A DNA stretch of 64,000 nucleotides from Kondoa malvinella (GCA_039545315.1 BCIM01000011.1:703419-767418), one strand, 5' to 3'. Numbered from the stretch's first letter, positions 31,396 through 43,741 are shown. Numbers and translations are program-made. Notes: generated by a model from the sequence alone, not told the origin.

Positions 31396-34280
31396 TCAAC
31401 TCCACCGCGCGAGGCGGGCAGCTGCAGAAGCTGAAGCTGATGGTGAACCAGATGCGGCAGATGCAGATGCAGATGCAGATCCGCTGGCGGCGATACCACC
31501 GCTGGCTGACACGCTGCTCTCTGTACTGTCGCTGATCACAATTCGGCCAGTTGTAGGTGCCTCAATTGGCGAGTTGGCTTGAATCTGTTAAATAAGATCA
31601 GACTCAGCTCCAATCAAGCGAATCGAGCACATACGTATTGCAATAGAACAACATCTTGAGTGTCTAGGACTGCAGTGAATTCTTTCTCGAAGAACGAGTC
31701 TCCTCCTTCGGCGACAAAACTGACAAGCACGATCTTTAGCTGAGAAACTGCATGCAAGTCTACCAGGCTTACTCGATCTGTTATGAAGTAAGATCAGCTA
31801 ACTCTGGTCAGGCAGAGTGGACAAGATGCTCACCGTCACGATCGTGTAGGTGCGTTCGAGCTCGACCGGAGCACCAGAGATGTTGAGGGACAGCATGCGC
31901 TCGCCAGCTGGTAGCTCGGGATTGTAGCTGAATTCCATGCCGCCAACCTGTAGATGACGCTCAGTGGACTCCTACAGGCGATGTATGGTCAGAAATACCT
32001 GGATGAATCCGCTAATCTCCTAAAGTCGATGTATCAGCCATGACTCGGATGTAACAAACAGCTTCTTACTGCTCCAGTCTCTAAGTTTTCGCCTGATACG
32101 ATGCCCTCGAGAGTGTTGACTAATTCTTGGCCGGTAAATTCGACATCAACGACAGACTGTAGAATGCGATCAGAGGAGCACGAGAGCCCAAGCTATGCGA
32201 CTTACGTTACCGAATGGGAAAGCGGTGAGGACATCTCCTCGGGTGATTTCGCCAGCTGAGATGCTGAGGAAATACACTTGTGAGTCGGGCGTGAAGGCCA
32301 ATAAATACAGCTAGAACCTACTTTGCGCGGACACCGCCTCCGTTCTGAAGAGCGCCGTCAGCTTGGGCGCCAGTCTGCTCCCTGTACCAGATAAAAGCGT
32401 CACACATGACGCTCTGCGTTAAGAAATAACATATCAGGCTGAGTCGTTTTACACGAGCAGAGAAAAGCCTTGACTTACGCCAAGGGAGCATTCAGCTGTC
32501 GTAGAAGACCATCAGCCAAATAAGTATAATGCGCGACTGAATGGACGCACAGCTACGGCAACTAGCGCTGAGGTCAATAGCAGTCTCGCCGATAACTTCT
32601 TCTGCGTAGGCTTCAAATGGCGCTCTGCTGGTGTTGACTAGCTGTTGGACTGCAGGTAAAGGTCAGAAAGGCCTGCCGCTGGCTCCGAAGGACGAGGACA
32701 CACTGCTCTCGTCTTGCATGGTAGTGTTCACCATGGTGATCGGTCCACCGCTGTATGCTACGATCTTATTGTCCGTATCGTATACCACGTCTGGTTGATC
32801 ATAATTTAGCGAAACCTTGTCTGCCTGAGGAGGCGCTTACCGATATGCTAAACCAGACACACGCATGGATGTAAGTTGATTGCGCGCGCTGGGTGTTTGC
32901 AGGCTTACACCGAGTGCATATCCCCATCGGTAGCTGATGCGGTAAGTAAAAGTATGAGCAAAGGAGACCTCACTCTGTTGACAGACGTACGCAGTGACAA
33001 CAAAGACTTCATCGCCATCGAGGTTGGTCTCGATGGTAGGGTAGTCTCCAGCGCTCGTCTCTACGTCTGTGAGGTTGCCGAGTGGAGTGTGCGAGTGGCC
33101 ACCGACGATAAGGCTGTACGAAATGAAAACCTTCAGTCCGGCTTATCGCGTACTCGCTGGTGCTCTACGTACTGGACATTCCGTGTTCCTTGTGCTAGGG
33201 CGATATCGTTGTCGTAGCCGATATGCGTTAGCTGGAAAACATCTCAGCTAGCGTTCGCCTGTAAAGTAAAGATCCTCACAGCAATGATGCGTGCGGTGCT
33301 GTTTGCAGCTAAGACCATGTCGACGGTTCTCTGCATCGCTTCAATTGGGTCTGTGATCATGGTGCTCTACCAAGCAATTCAGATGTAGTTGAAGAGAATA
33401 CCAGCGAGATGAATTACCTCTTCTGGCGAAGCAATAGTCTTGGTCTCTGGCGTCAAGACGCTGATGACTGCGACGTTCTGCTCCGGGAAGTAGACGTAAG
33501 GAACCAAGTAGTCAGACAAGTTGGTTTGGGATTCGACATTGGCGCTGATCATCGGGAACTCCAGCTGTGAGAGGTAGTCTGACAACAGGCCTTCTCCGTT
33601 GTCGAATTCATGATTGCCCTAAGTTCCTTGAGCTATCATACGAGGTATTGTGACGAGCACTTACCAGACAAGCTGCATCGTAGCCGACTGAGACGCGAAT
33701 GGATGAGCCAGCTACACTTGCTCATATCATCATAGACCTACTCTCGTTCAGGACTGGGTGAATGAGCGAGCCATTGATCGCAGTGCTGAAGAAGACTGCA
33801 AAAGGCGAATCAGTATACAAACATGGACAAAGCTAGAACGCATACGAGTGCCTTGGAACTGGTCGCCAGCACTGCGGATGATGCTCGATCAGCTCGAATT
33901 TCCAGCGGTATCATCAGCCATACTCTAGCAATAGACTGTCATTTGATCTGTCTGCCCTTTGGCGGTCGATTTCCGTCTTGAGACGAGCGTATCCACCATA
34001 GCAAGTGTCTTCTGCTGGATCGCAATCACCTCCGCCTGATTGGAACTCGTCGAGATGAGCATGGACATCGTTGGTGTGCAGAATGCTTATATTGGTGTTT
34101 CCTTGAGCATCAACGCTGCCGAGCGAAACTTCAGCAAGAGATCTCTGACTTGTGATGAGCGACGCACAAACGTTTCTGCAGTCCATCATGCGACTGATAA
34201 CGCTTCGAGATCAAATGATCTTGGGTGACAGCCTGAGCCGCGATAGGCAAGAGCGCAAGAGCAACGAAAGAGCCTCGCAT
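31396..34280 (-). CDS. Secreted 5'-nucleotidase / calcineurin-like phosphoesterase
   Basis: Two-metal phosphohydrolase of the UshA/CD73 family. The signal peptide is MRGSFVALALLPIAAQA. The metal-binding motifs are ISILHTNDVHAHLDEF and GNHEFDNGEG. The C-terminal nucleotide-binding domain continues to SFFEKEFTAVLDTQDVVLLQY-IQANSPIEAPTTGRI. At least 12 short introns interrupt it. After the family end (TTGRI) the protein carries about 50 residues of Ser/Ala/Gly repeats, partly encoded by a hexanucleotide array near 31455-31480. No hydrophobic GPI signal is seen at the end, so the protein is probably soluble in wall or medium. It likely releases phosphate or nucleosides from extracellular nucleotides. 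Confidence 0.85.
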
Positions 34281-34758
34281 GTCGGATTATGGTAGACAGC
34301 AAGAAGCATTGCAGATATAGCGTACATGCGTTCACACGGCTTGCCAAGCTATGACAATCATGTGGTGAAACGTTCGCTAGCGAGAGTCAACTCAGGGCGA
34401 GATAAGCGATAAGCTGATTAAGGGCCATTGTTCAGAGCAGCGGTCGGGCATGGCGGATTAGAGATTAAGAGCTACGCGCAGCTTGCAACATTGATACCGG
34501 GCACGGTATAGAATAGAGACTTGGTCTGAGAGGAAGATGCCCAATTGAAGAATCTGGTTTCATCAGCTCTCCCGAGTGCCAGACTGTGGGTTCACTGTAA
34601 GATGCGCGTAACACGTTAGACGAGAAGACTCCGATCACCCAGGCCGACAATGCGAAGTTGTCAGACAAGATCAAAAGGGGAAAGAGCATTGCATTAGCTC
34701 TGCCATTCGCCCTTCTGCTGTACACAGAACACGACGGCCGATAGCTCAGACAGCTCTC

Positions 34759-36344
34759 TTACATCTCCCAAGCTCTGAGGACCTCATCAGCTCTAATATC
34801 GTGGGGAAAGCAGCAGAAATTCACCTCCAAATACCGATTTGGCAGATCCAGCATGACGCTCCTCGACTCCCTCGCACTCGCTGGTAATAGATCAACCAAT
34901 CTAGCTGTCTTTTCGTGCATTTCTTCGAATTTGGCTAGAGGATGTTGGAAATCACCTTGCGGCAAAGGTGGATCTTGAAAGGCTTGTTCTTCGAGTGTTG
35001 AGGTAAAGGTCTCAAAGAGCCTGTCGAGGACAACTTGAAAGACGTGAGTGAAATCGGGCGAATCGAGAATGTCTGCTGTTTCGTCTAGCAGAGAGCGAAG
35101 TTGAGATGACACGGTTGAGCATGAGCCAGCTTGGGTGAGAACAAGGGTCTCGGCTGCTACATCTGGAGGCAGTAGACTAGATGCAAAGCTATGTGCCATG
35201 TTCAGCTTAGGCAAACCACTTGCTAGAGTCAGCTCACCTGTGTCTTGCTCCGTCGCCTTCACCCTCGACCAAAGCCCTGACTTCTCTGAGCCTCTTGGAA
35301 AGCTCTGTAGGTGTCAGGACTGCCTTCAATGATATACTGTCTTGCAGATTAGGTTGGGATATCGTTAATCGAGAATGGCGCACGACTCAAAGACCTGTTC
35401 TACTCCGCTCTGTACTCTTTCTACCACATCCTTCCAACCCTCATTCAATAGCCACCAGCTGAATGTCAAAAACTGCACTTCCGTCTCCGCATCAATTCCT
35501 CCTCTAGTCGATCGGTCTTCCTTGCCTTTCGGGCTGTCTGACCCTCCCATTCTGCCTTGCACACCTGACTTCTCTCTCGCTTGCTCTTTCTCTGCCTCGT
35601 CCACCAAAGAGCCAAGGTACTTGTACCGCCCAATAAGGTTGAGCTGAACATGCGTTTGTAGAACGAGCAATGCGAGCAGATACATTGAAGCGATAGATCG
35701 AGCAAGGGAAAGCATTTTGATTTCTGCCCAGAGCTCTCCTTTGCTTTGTGTAGGTAACCGAGCCTTCTCTTCTGCTTCTCGCGCCTCGGCAGCTGCTTTG
35801 GCTTCTTCAGCTACCCGCAGCTCTTCCGCGTCGCGAGCTGGATCAGGTAGCGGTATTGCTTCTGGGGCAGATGCGAATCCAGGATGATCATTGTCAGACT
35901 GAGCAGAGGCAGAGAGCTCTTGAGGCTTCTCGACCTGCTCGAAAGCAGACATGCGCGAGTCTGTCATCTCAATCGGAGGAGCAGAGGCTTTCTTTTGCGC
36001 AAGGGCTTGAAGTGCTGATGTACGAGCATCGACGTCCATGACTTCCATGAGCTGTTCCGACAGGGACGGTAAGAGAGCTTGTACGGTAAACGAGCAATCC
36101 TCTTGATTTTGCTTGAACCTTCTCTTCAGACTGTCACCTAAGAGTCAGTCACGTACTTTGAAAAGCTGTCTGTCACTTGTACGAACTTCTCTTGAGCAGC
36201 TTGATCTGCCATGATTCGCATCTGCGCTTCTTGAAATTTGGATAGCGCATACTTGCCCGCCAGGTAGATGCCGCCTATCACACCAGCCGTGATGCCCAAA
36301 GTTCTCCGTCTGCGCCTCCAGAAATCAGTCAGATAGCTCGTCAT
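34759..36344 (-). CDS. PEX3: Peroxin 3
   Basis: Peroxisomal membrane receptor for Pex19 and membrane-protein insertion. MTSYLTDFWRRRRRTLGITAGVIGGIYLAGKYALSKF is the typical short matrix end, Arg cluster and N-terminal anchor. Removal of an intron starting GTACAAG (about 36123-36171) joins AAQEKF to RRFKQNQEDCSFTVQALLPSL, the conserved Pex3 block. The central part has an Ala/Glu-rich insert (DPARDAEELRVAEEAKAAAEAREAEEK) of likely coiled coil that is longer than usual, then KGELWAEIKMLSLARSIASMYLLALLVLQTHVQLNLIGRYKYL. The C-terminal helical domain ends DEVLRAWEM. Later exons beyond 34759 cannot be excluded. Confidence 0.87.
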
Positions 36345-36586
36345 GCTGGTCCATGAACAACCTCTCGCCTAGATGATAGCCGAAGCTGCCCCAGATTTGG
36401 GAATTATCACGTGAGCAAGACTATAAGAGATACAAGACTAGCTGCCGCTGCATTGCAATAGCTAAGAGTACATGTGGATAGACCGTCCTTCTTTACTTTA
36501 CCCGCAACCATCACACCTTGATACAAAATCCCTTTACTCATCTTTTGCACATTGCCTTTATATTCCTTGTCTCCTTGCCTGATTGA

Positions 36587-39500
36587 CTAGTCAGAGTCGC
36601 TGTCGCTGTCAGAACCAGACTCGGACGAATCAGAGCCCATAGCGTTTTCGTTGGTGCCAGGTAGAGGCGGCATGGCACCAGGAACACCGCCAGGTTGAGA
36701 ACCATCGAACGCATTCAAGCGAGCTTCCAGAGTAGCAATGTAGGCAGACTCTTGATCTTCGTCCAAAGATTTGCCTTTCTGTACGTCCGACAGCATGGGA
36801 TCAGCTGTATGCCAATACCAAACGAGATTGAACGCACCAGACCACCAGTACCAGCGCGACCGCCCTTGTGCGCACGATGACCAGACGCAGTCAACGTACT
36901 CTCCCTTCGACCAGCCTTGGGTTTGCCTGGCTTGCCAACCGCAAAGTTGTACAACTTGAGCAAAGTACCCGTGTCGAGCGAGTCAATGTCGAGTTCAATC
37001 TCTTGTCCGTCCTACACACCATTGTCAGGGCTAGTATCACATAGCACAGAAGGAACTTACACCGAGTAGATCGGGTCTGGCTTTTCTGATAATGTCGATT
37101 GCCTTCTCCAACTTTTCTCCACTGACCACACCCATGCTGTTTGCCAACTCTTGCTTCATCTGCCAAGTCACTTCTTCCTCAGCAGGCAAACCAAACTCCT
37201 CATCAGAGTCATTGCGAGCTTTCGAGCGTCTTGGACCACCTTGCGAAGAACGACGGGGAGCCTTAGGCTGCTTTGGTGGTGGTGCAGGAAGGGGAGGCAG
37301 AGCAGGAAGAGGAGGCAAGTTGCTGCTTGATTGACGAAGAGCGGCTTTGGCTGCTTTCGCGGCAGCTTGCTTTTGTGCTCTGCGATCGGCGCGACGCTTG
37401 TCTCTGGCCATTTTGAGGTTGTCAATGTTGGTGCGCATCATCTCGAGCTGCTGTTCCATCAAGACGATCTGGTCGTCCGACTCTGCACAACGAACCGCAA
37501 GATCAGTCATCAGTGTCTGCCATCAGCTTATGGGCATACCCGAAGCACTGTCGTCCGAAATCTCTGCCTTTTCAGCCCACTTGTTTTCAAACATCTGATC
37601 CAAATGCGCAGCAAGAATGTAAGGGTTGCTACCAGCTGCATTGTAGGTCTGGCAATTCTTGATCATGAGCTTGAAGTCGGAATAAAAATCGTTGGAGCTT
37701 CTGTACAAGCCGCCATCGAGCTTATGTTTCATTGTGCCCAGATCCATAGGTCTCTTGACAATGTTGAAATAGTCTGGAATGCCCAATTCGACCGGATCTA
37801 TCCAACATGAGACCACGTCTAGCCAAGACTCGGCTATGAAAGACGCACCAACAGGTCGCAAGAAGATCCAGTTAATCTCTGCATTGCTCTTCTTCATCAC
37901 CTCTTTCAAGACTTGCTGGCAGAAGCGCATGTCAGAATCATGCTGGCTGACTTGCGACATCTTCTTTCTGTGCGCAGTCTGTTCTTCAATCGCATCGTAA
38001 GGAAGAGGAGCGTTGCTTTCTCTCTTTGGACGACTGAGTTGATCAGACTGTCGGCGACCAGAAGACTTTACAGGAGATATATAAGGAATGCACAAGCAAG
38101 AACGATACGTCTGATCTCACCTTCTTCGACTTGACGGGCGCTTGCATAGGAGCCTGAAACATAAATCAAGATCCATTACATCAATACAAAACAGAGGACG
38201 TACAGCAAAAACAGGCATCTTGGCCAACTGCTTATTGAACAGCGTCTCTATCCCTTTCGCCATCGCACCAACCGGACTAGCCTCTCCATTAAACTTGTAG
38301 CAATTGTTGACCATCAATCGCATATCTCCTGCAAATTCATCCACTGTTCTGTAATGCTTTTGAGATAGCTTGTACTCGATTGTGCTCAAATCCATAGGGT
38401 GAGTAATGACGTTCGGATAATGAGGGATACCGAGTGCGACCGGATCAACAGGTGCGAGGAAAGGAGGTGCATCGCGAGACTTTTTGAGCGCTTTCAAGAT
38501 GCCGTTGCAAAACTTTTGTTGCTCTTTCGACATTGACGGTTGTACCATTGGAGCAGGTCGAGGAGCGGGAGAAGCAGAGCGGGAAGCGGATTGCTTGTGT
38601 CGCTTGGTCGGAGGACCTTGGGAGCTTTCTGGCTCGTATGCGCGTTTCTGAACGGCTGAAGAAAGAGGTCCAGCTTCGCCCATGTTGACATCGGCTGGTG
38701 ATGTGCTTTGAGGTAGCTCAGTCATTTGGTGACCGTTGGTAGTGGCGGATGGAGGAGGGTAGAGAGATTGATCGGTAGGTGGGTAGACGCCTGGAGTCGC
38801 AAGAGCATCTTGAGTTGAGTCCGTAGCGGTCTGGGGAGGCATCTCGGAAACAGCAGATTCTAATGCTGGGGATTCGGCAGGCATGGCAGAACCGAAAGCT
38901 GGCGACTCTGATGGCATAGAAGATCCGAGGGCTGGTGATTCTGCAGGAGGAGGAGGTTGGTGTAGGGTTTTAGCGGCCAATTGCTGTTGTTCCGGTTGTT
39001 GAGTGGGTGCACTAGGCATGTTGAGAGAAAGAGATGGCATGGTCGATTGAGTAACTTCTGATTGCTGAAGAGCTGGTTGAGGTGCTAGTTCGGATGACTG
39101 AGGCTGAACTGGTTCTGGGTTCAAAGGCATTGCAGCTTCTAAAGGCATAGGGGCAGGCGCAGGTACAGCAGAAGGGACAGGCTCTTGCTGAACAGGCTGA
39201 GAAGGAGGCTCTTCCATCGACTGATCGGCGACTGTAGTTTCGGGCAACGGCTGCTCGACATCCGCAGACATGGGCGGTCGAGGCACATCTTCTGGCTCCA
39301 TCGTTGGCTGAACAGGATCTTGGTCTTGTAAAGGGTCTGGCACAATTCCAGGCTGGCCAGCAATGCCACCATTGAGTTGCGGAGCGTCACTGTACAGAGA
39401 TCCTTGCGGTTCTTGAGTCTGATGAATGTTTAAAGCTTCTTGAGCAGGCATTGGCATAGGTGCATCCTGGCCAGTAGCAGCTTCTACTCCAGCAGGAGGC

Positions 39501-39628
39501 GCTGAAGGCATGCCATCTGATTCAAGCGAGGTCGAGGGCGCCGGTTTTGGTAAAGTACCATCTTGAGCTGCTTGAGCTGCAGGACCACTTGTAGCTGCGT
39601 CGCCGTTCAACAGGCCGTTCAGTGACAT
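36587..39628 (-). CDS. BDF1: BET-family double bromodomain protein (Bdf1)
   Basis: Reader of acetylated histone H4 that links chromatin to TFIID. A Pro/Gln/Ser-rich N-terminal half of about 340 residues precedes bromodomain 1 (PVDPVALGIPHYPNVITHPMD ... NNCYKFNGEASPV, acetyl-lysine-binding Asn in NNCYKFN). Bromodomain 2 follows (DPVELGIPDYFNIVKRPMD ... KNCQTYNAAGSNPY), then a basic/Pro-rich segment, the NET domain (KQELANSMGVVSGEKLEKAIDIIRKARPDL, VELDIDSLDTGTLLKLYNFAV) and an acidic Ser tail SDSSESGSDSDSDSD suited to CK2 phosphorylation. The N-terminal half contains imperfect repeats of the type ESPALGSSMP / ESPAFGSAMP. Five or six introns lie in the 3' half. Confidence 0.93.
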
Positions 39629-40544
39629 GGGGGTGGTCTATGTCGAACAGAGAGGGTTAAGTTTGATGACATGACGGGAGTTCAAAGATTTTCACCTTTG
39701 TTTTGATCTTGCGAGGTTAGGGTGGCAAATCTGAAAGCAGAAGAGAAATTTCAAAGGCAAGAGTTGAAGAAAAGGGATGTGGGCTTCGGGCCGGCCCGGG
39801 CCCCTTGCTCAATTGACAACAGCCATTTCGAGCGAGAGAGCTTCAAGAGACCTGGCTGGGCGTGTAATAGTGCCACAGCGCGGCACCAGAGTAGCACACG
39901 TCGACGAGCAAGTCCAAATTTGTCAAACATCCGACCTTCCACTTTTGGCAACTTCATTCTGTTCAAGCCTGTATCTGCTGCTCAGCAGGCGTATAGACCT
40001 GTCAAATCGTGCATGGCCTCCTCGCTTTCCATCTCACAGTTGCTTGACGACTTGGTATGGTGTTTGAAATGCTACGGCGTCTTCCTCTTCACGCATCAGG
40101 CACCAAGATTCGTGCATTCTTAAGTCGTCATTGCGCATACGGAAAGCAATGGCCTGCGAGCGCTCCCTGCCCTCTTCTCTCCTCAATCGGTTCCGATCTA
40201 GCCTCATGATATTTACCACAATCAAGCCTACAAACTCGTTTCCAGCCGATTCTTTGGCTTCCTACAAATGCATACATCCTCGACAGTGTGTGGGCTCTGG
40301 CTGCTCTACGCCTAATCCACTCCTTTTTGGCTGGCTATCTGATCGGCGGACGCATAGATAGCGCTTCAATTTATCAACAGACCGCCTAGCTACTTGTCAA
40401 CTTTGTATGGTTCGTTTTGCAGTTTCCCCTGGTGAAGCTCTATCAACAGCTCACGTATCAAATAGAGCGTTGAAACCTTCAAGAAGAAAGGTCCGCCTTG
40501 CCCTCTAGCTGCACCCAGCCCATACTAAGGAACACGATGGATAG
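39629..40544. other. Long intergenic region upstream of BDF1 and the eIF1 fragment
   Basis: About 900 bases. A short plus-strand frame MASSLSISQLLDDL (from 40014) is followed by GTATGG...CATCAG, which looks like an intron, but the continuation ends after seven codons. No domain is recognisable. The part next to 39628 should hold the BDF1 promoter. Confidence 0.4.
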
Positions 40545-40756
40545 ACCCTTTCGCCTCTGCGGATGTCGACTTTGATGATTCAGACGTAGGCAAAAGTACC
40601 GAAGAGTTCAAGTCGGCCAAAACGGCTCAGGCGGATCACATTCATATTCGAATCCAACAGCGAAACGGAAGGAAGACGCTCACCACTATTCAAGGCTTGC
40701 CTCAAGGTTATGATCCTAAGAAAGTGTTAAAAGCTGCAAATAAAGCATTCGCTTGC
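40545..40756 (+). pseudogene. eIF1 (SUI1) fragment, 5' and 3' parts missing
   Basis: This open segment encodes DPFASADVDFDDSD, then HIHIRIQQRNGRKTLTTIQG and LPQGYDPKKVLKAANKAFAC. That is the N-terminal half of translation initiation factor eIF1, ending exactly at the Cys before the usual NGT. It is followed by GTAGGT, which could be a donor. I find no continuation (NGTxxx...GxVIQLQGDQR...VHG) in any frame between 40757 and the N gap at 41441, nor just beyond it. I also could not find a start codon exon: the ATG at 40536 is out of frame. Either an exon set is hidden in or beyond the gap, or this is a truncated copy. A LINE remnant starts about 700 bp downstream. Confidence 0.6.
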
Positions 40757-41421
40757 GTAGGTTTCCTCTTCTCGTCAGCTGAAGGATGGTCAACCGAATG
40801 CCCGAATGTCCTTTGCTGCTCTGCTGCTGTCTCTTGATGCCGTGAAGCGGCCGCATTATCTCAAGCAAGGTCTCAATTTTGCCTGGCTGAATCTCTCTCC
40901 CCTAGGATCTCACCACTGCGAACAAGCTACAAGATGGTCCATACAGCAGTCTCATAAGCTGCAGACTTTTGCTCAAGCGACGAGGAGAGAGCTGTTCGGG
41001 CTATTACGCTGTGCTCTGCTGGATTTCAGAGAGGAATAGAACTGTTTGAGACGGGCACGCTGTAATCAGCTTGATGACATCTTTGCGCCCATGCTAATCT
41101 GACTTGAGCTTGCTGATCTACACGCGAGCCCGATGACCTGCTTGAACATCGCACTGTCGCTTGTGCTGCCGACCAGGTGAACGATGAACGATGAACGATA
41201 TTCTCGATTGGCATCGCTTCAAGCATATAGCGAGAAGCTTCGGTACAAGACTAACATCCCGCCCCGGCCCAATCACCGCGCTCTCCTGGCGCAAATTGTC
41301 ATGGTGTTTCCATCTACCTTTTCCTNAAATCTCGCCTGCTGCTTTTCTTCTTCTCCAATTCTGCTGCTGTCTTGCTCCCCAGATATATCCGACCATGCGC
41401 ACTGCTGCGTAGTGCCAGCCA

Positions 41422-41952
41422 TCATGCAGGCGTTTGATTANNNNNNNNNNNNNNNNNNNNNNNNNNNNNNNNNNNNNNNNNNNNNNNNNNNNNNNNNNNN
41501 NNNNNNNNNNNNNNNNNNNNNNNNNNNNNNNNNNNCTTACAGTCCACGAATAGGTGGCGCTCCGTCTCTACTTCATCGCAGAATTCACAGTTTGGCGAGG
41601 CGATTTCGTGAGGCTCTTTTCTTTTGTCTTTGCTTTCTCGTTGATGTCTTCTCCAATTAGTATTCAAAGTATGGGATCGGATACAAGCTTGGACTTGCAC
41701 AGAGTAGGCTTTAGTGGAGTAGGTATAGAGCCATTTAGGCGGAGCGATGTTGCTTGTCTTAGGTATGCGGTGATCCACCATTTCTCTAGTCCCGAAGCTC
41801 AACGATTGAATAGCGTGCTCATTAAAGCTTCGCTCAATCAGGGTAGCAGGAGAATATTCTACGTAACCATGCGCTGCTGAGCAGAGGGTGTACTTATCCA
41901 AGTACATTGTCGGCCAATCGAGCTCTAGTCCAGGTCGCACAACACGGCATGA
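41422..41952 (-). mobile_element. Non-LTR retrotransposon (LINE) remnant, reverse-transcriptase C-terminal zinc-knuckle part
   Basis: The minus-strand frame reads ...SVQVQACIRSHTLNTNW followed by CEFCDEVETERHLFVDCK. The Cx2C...ETxxHLFxxC pattern is that of the zf-RVT segment after the reverse transcriptase (and sometimes RNase H) domain of LINE-type and TRAS/Tad-like elements. An in-frame TAG lies just upstream near 41955, and the frame runs downstream into the 95-N gap. No reverse transcriptase core, 5' part or poly(A) tail is visible, so it is a decayed or incompletely assembled copy. The repeat is a plausible cause of the gap. Confidence 0.65.
41441..41535. other. Assembly gap (95 N)
   Basis: A run of N inside the LINE remnant; a single N also occurs near 41326. 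The true length of the missing DNA is unknown. Confidence 1.
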
Positions 41953-42039
41953 GGGATTCTAGAAGCTACAAAATGGACATGACCGCTTCCCGAAGCTGAA
42001 CCTCCCTTGTTTTGCTGAACGATGGTATACTGACGAAAA

Positions 42040-42412
42040 ATGTCTGAATCTGTAAGGCTGTGTTATCCTTCTTGCGTTGCGTGCTGAATGTGCTTTAGAA
42101 CGCTCCAAAGTCGAATATGTCGCTTGATGGCAGCGTAGGCCGCCCCTCTGGGTCCCCTAAATCATCAGTGAGTCAAGACTTGCTGTAGAGACTGTTTGTA
42201 CCTATTGAAGGTGTGCAAGCAGGACGAGGCCAAATCCATGTCTCTCGACACTGATCCGGTTGCAGAAGGGCACGATTCGGTAAGTTGCGGTGTTTCGTAG
42301 ACAAACTGGGCGCTCACTGTCATCTCAGATGGTTATTTGCATGTCTCTCTTGCCTTTGAATGGACTGACACGCTAATGTCTTTGGTGGTAATAGCCTCAG
42401 TCGATGAATTGA
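42040..42412 (+). CDS. Small hypothetical protein, possible
   Basis: A start ATGTCTGAATCT followed by GTAAGG...TTTAG joins MSES to NAPKSNMSLDGSVGRPSGSPKSS. After a second intron (GTGAGT...TTGAAG) comes VCKQDEAKSMSLDTDPVAEGHDS, then a GTAAGT donor. The end is uncertain: either MVICMSLLPLNGLTR directly, or a short exon ending PQSMN. The product would be a Ser-rich polypeptide of about 55-65 residues. No family recognised. Further downstream (42470-42590) one plus frame is Cys/His-rich but cannot be linked in phase. Confidence 0.3.
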
Positions 42413-42995
42413 GCATACGTTTCGAAAGCATCACTTCCTTTCTCATGATCTAACAGCCAAATCAAATGAATATGAACAGTGTGGGAAACATGTTCACGCA
42501 GGTGATTGCACGCCTCGGTGCGCTTACCACTACCTATGTTGTCCACTTGCTGCCTGTGACGATGACACAGACCGCTTAGAGACCAAGTTTGACCGCTGAG
42601 AGGACAACTTTGAAAGGGAAATGCGTCAGTGCAAGATTCGTATGCCTTGTCCAGCTACTGTACTGATTGTCAACATGATACAGGTCTGGTGAGGTCAGAC
42701 ATGGCATCCTTGTCAGTCTTTCTTTTCTTGAGCTCCTTTCAGCTGGTCTAATCAGCAGTATACCAGCCAATGTCGATGTAGCAGGGACAGCCAGTCTGGG
42801 CAATAAGGGAATGCAGCATCACATGTATACCCTCTTTCATCGGCACCCTCCATGCAATATCATCCCTATGATATCAGTCCATTAGCCCATCCCGTCCGTG
42901 GTGAGGCAATCATTCTCGACAGATCGGGCGAGTCTCCCAATGTTCGAAGGGGGCAACTCGTAGTGCTTCTCATTCTACCTCACAATATAAGCTTG

Positions 42996-43741
42996 CTATT
43001 CTAGCTTGAAGGATAGCAGACAACGAAGCTTTAGGCAGTACGAGACGAAATCAGAAGAAATAGCATGCAAATGCACCTGTTTCATACTCTCATGCGCGTG
43101 AAACCCCCAAGTAGATGGGCCATTCCCTTCCGTGTTCGTCTAGCATTTCCATCTTGATCATTTCTAGCACCTGAATATCACATCAGAGTGTTTTTGAGTA
43201 TCATTGGAAAGGTCATCATACTTCTTTCGAAGCGGTTTGGAGGAGTTTGAGAACTTGGACGCAGTATTTGCTCTTCGACAAGGCAGAAAGGCTGTCGAGC
43301 GCGGACAGAGGGATATCAACGTTGCCATCGCTGATAGACATCAAGCAGGACCTTTTGAAGGGCTGAAATGAGGCGTACCTCGATTCGGTGTCTAGTGTGA
43401 GAGGAGATAGCGAGGTAGAATAAGGAAATATTACTTTGCTTTCGGGAGTCTAAACGACAAAAGCATGAAGGAGAAGCAGACATGACAACATGAGAGCTAG
43501 TCTCACTTGTCAAAGATGGTCAGAGTCTTCTCATCGCTTTTGGACAAAAGCATTCAGAGACGTTCAGGCGAAGAAGGAGCGAGGCAAAGCACTTGGTCAG
43601 ATGCATAGACGTGCCCAAACTCGAAGGATTGGCCGTCTTTGCGTATTGAACGAGCGCGTCTGCCCAAGACATGGCTGAGCTACTAGCCCTGACTGGCAGC
43701 GCAGACAGAAGGAATGCAGGAAAGATGGAAAGTTGAGCCAT
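42996..43741 (-). pseudogene. Aprataxin-like HIT-domain gene with a frameshift before the HIT motif
   Basis: Aprataxin/Hnt3 removes AMP from abortive DNA ligation intermediates. Joined exons give MSWADALVQYAKTANPSSLGT-DEKTLTIFDKTPESKV, later IPLSALDSLSALSKSKYCVQVLKLLQTASKE and VLEMIKMEMLDEHGREWPIYLG. The expected continuation FHAHESMKQVHLHAISSDF, with the HxHx catalytic motif, is present but in the +1 frame. A run of five G at about 43113-43117 (TTGGGGGTTT) is one base too long. No splice site repairs it. The end after SSDF (VSYCLKLRCLLSFKLE) lacks the C-terminal zinc finger. Start could be 43741 (MAQLSIF) or 43672 (MSWADAL). A sequencing homopolymer error would make this an intact gene. Confidence 0.6.

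Noticed and set aside
31226..31582. Plus-strand frame with an Ala/Asp repeat (ADADADADPLA)
   Set aside because: It is the reverse complement of the Ser/Ala tail of the 5'-nucleotidase, which is supported by family sequence just before it.
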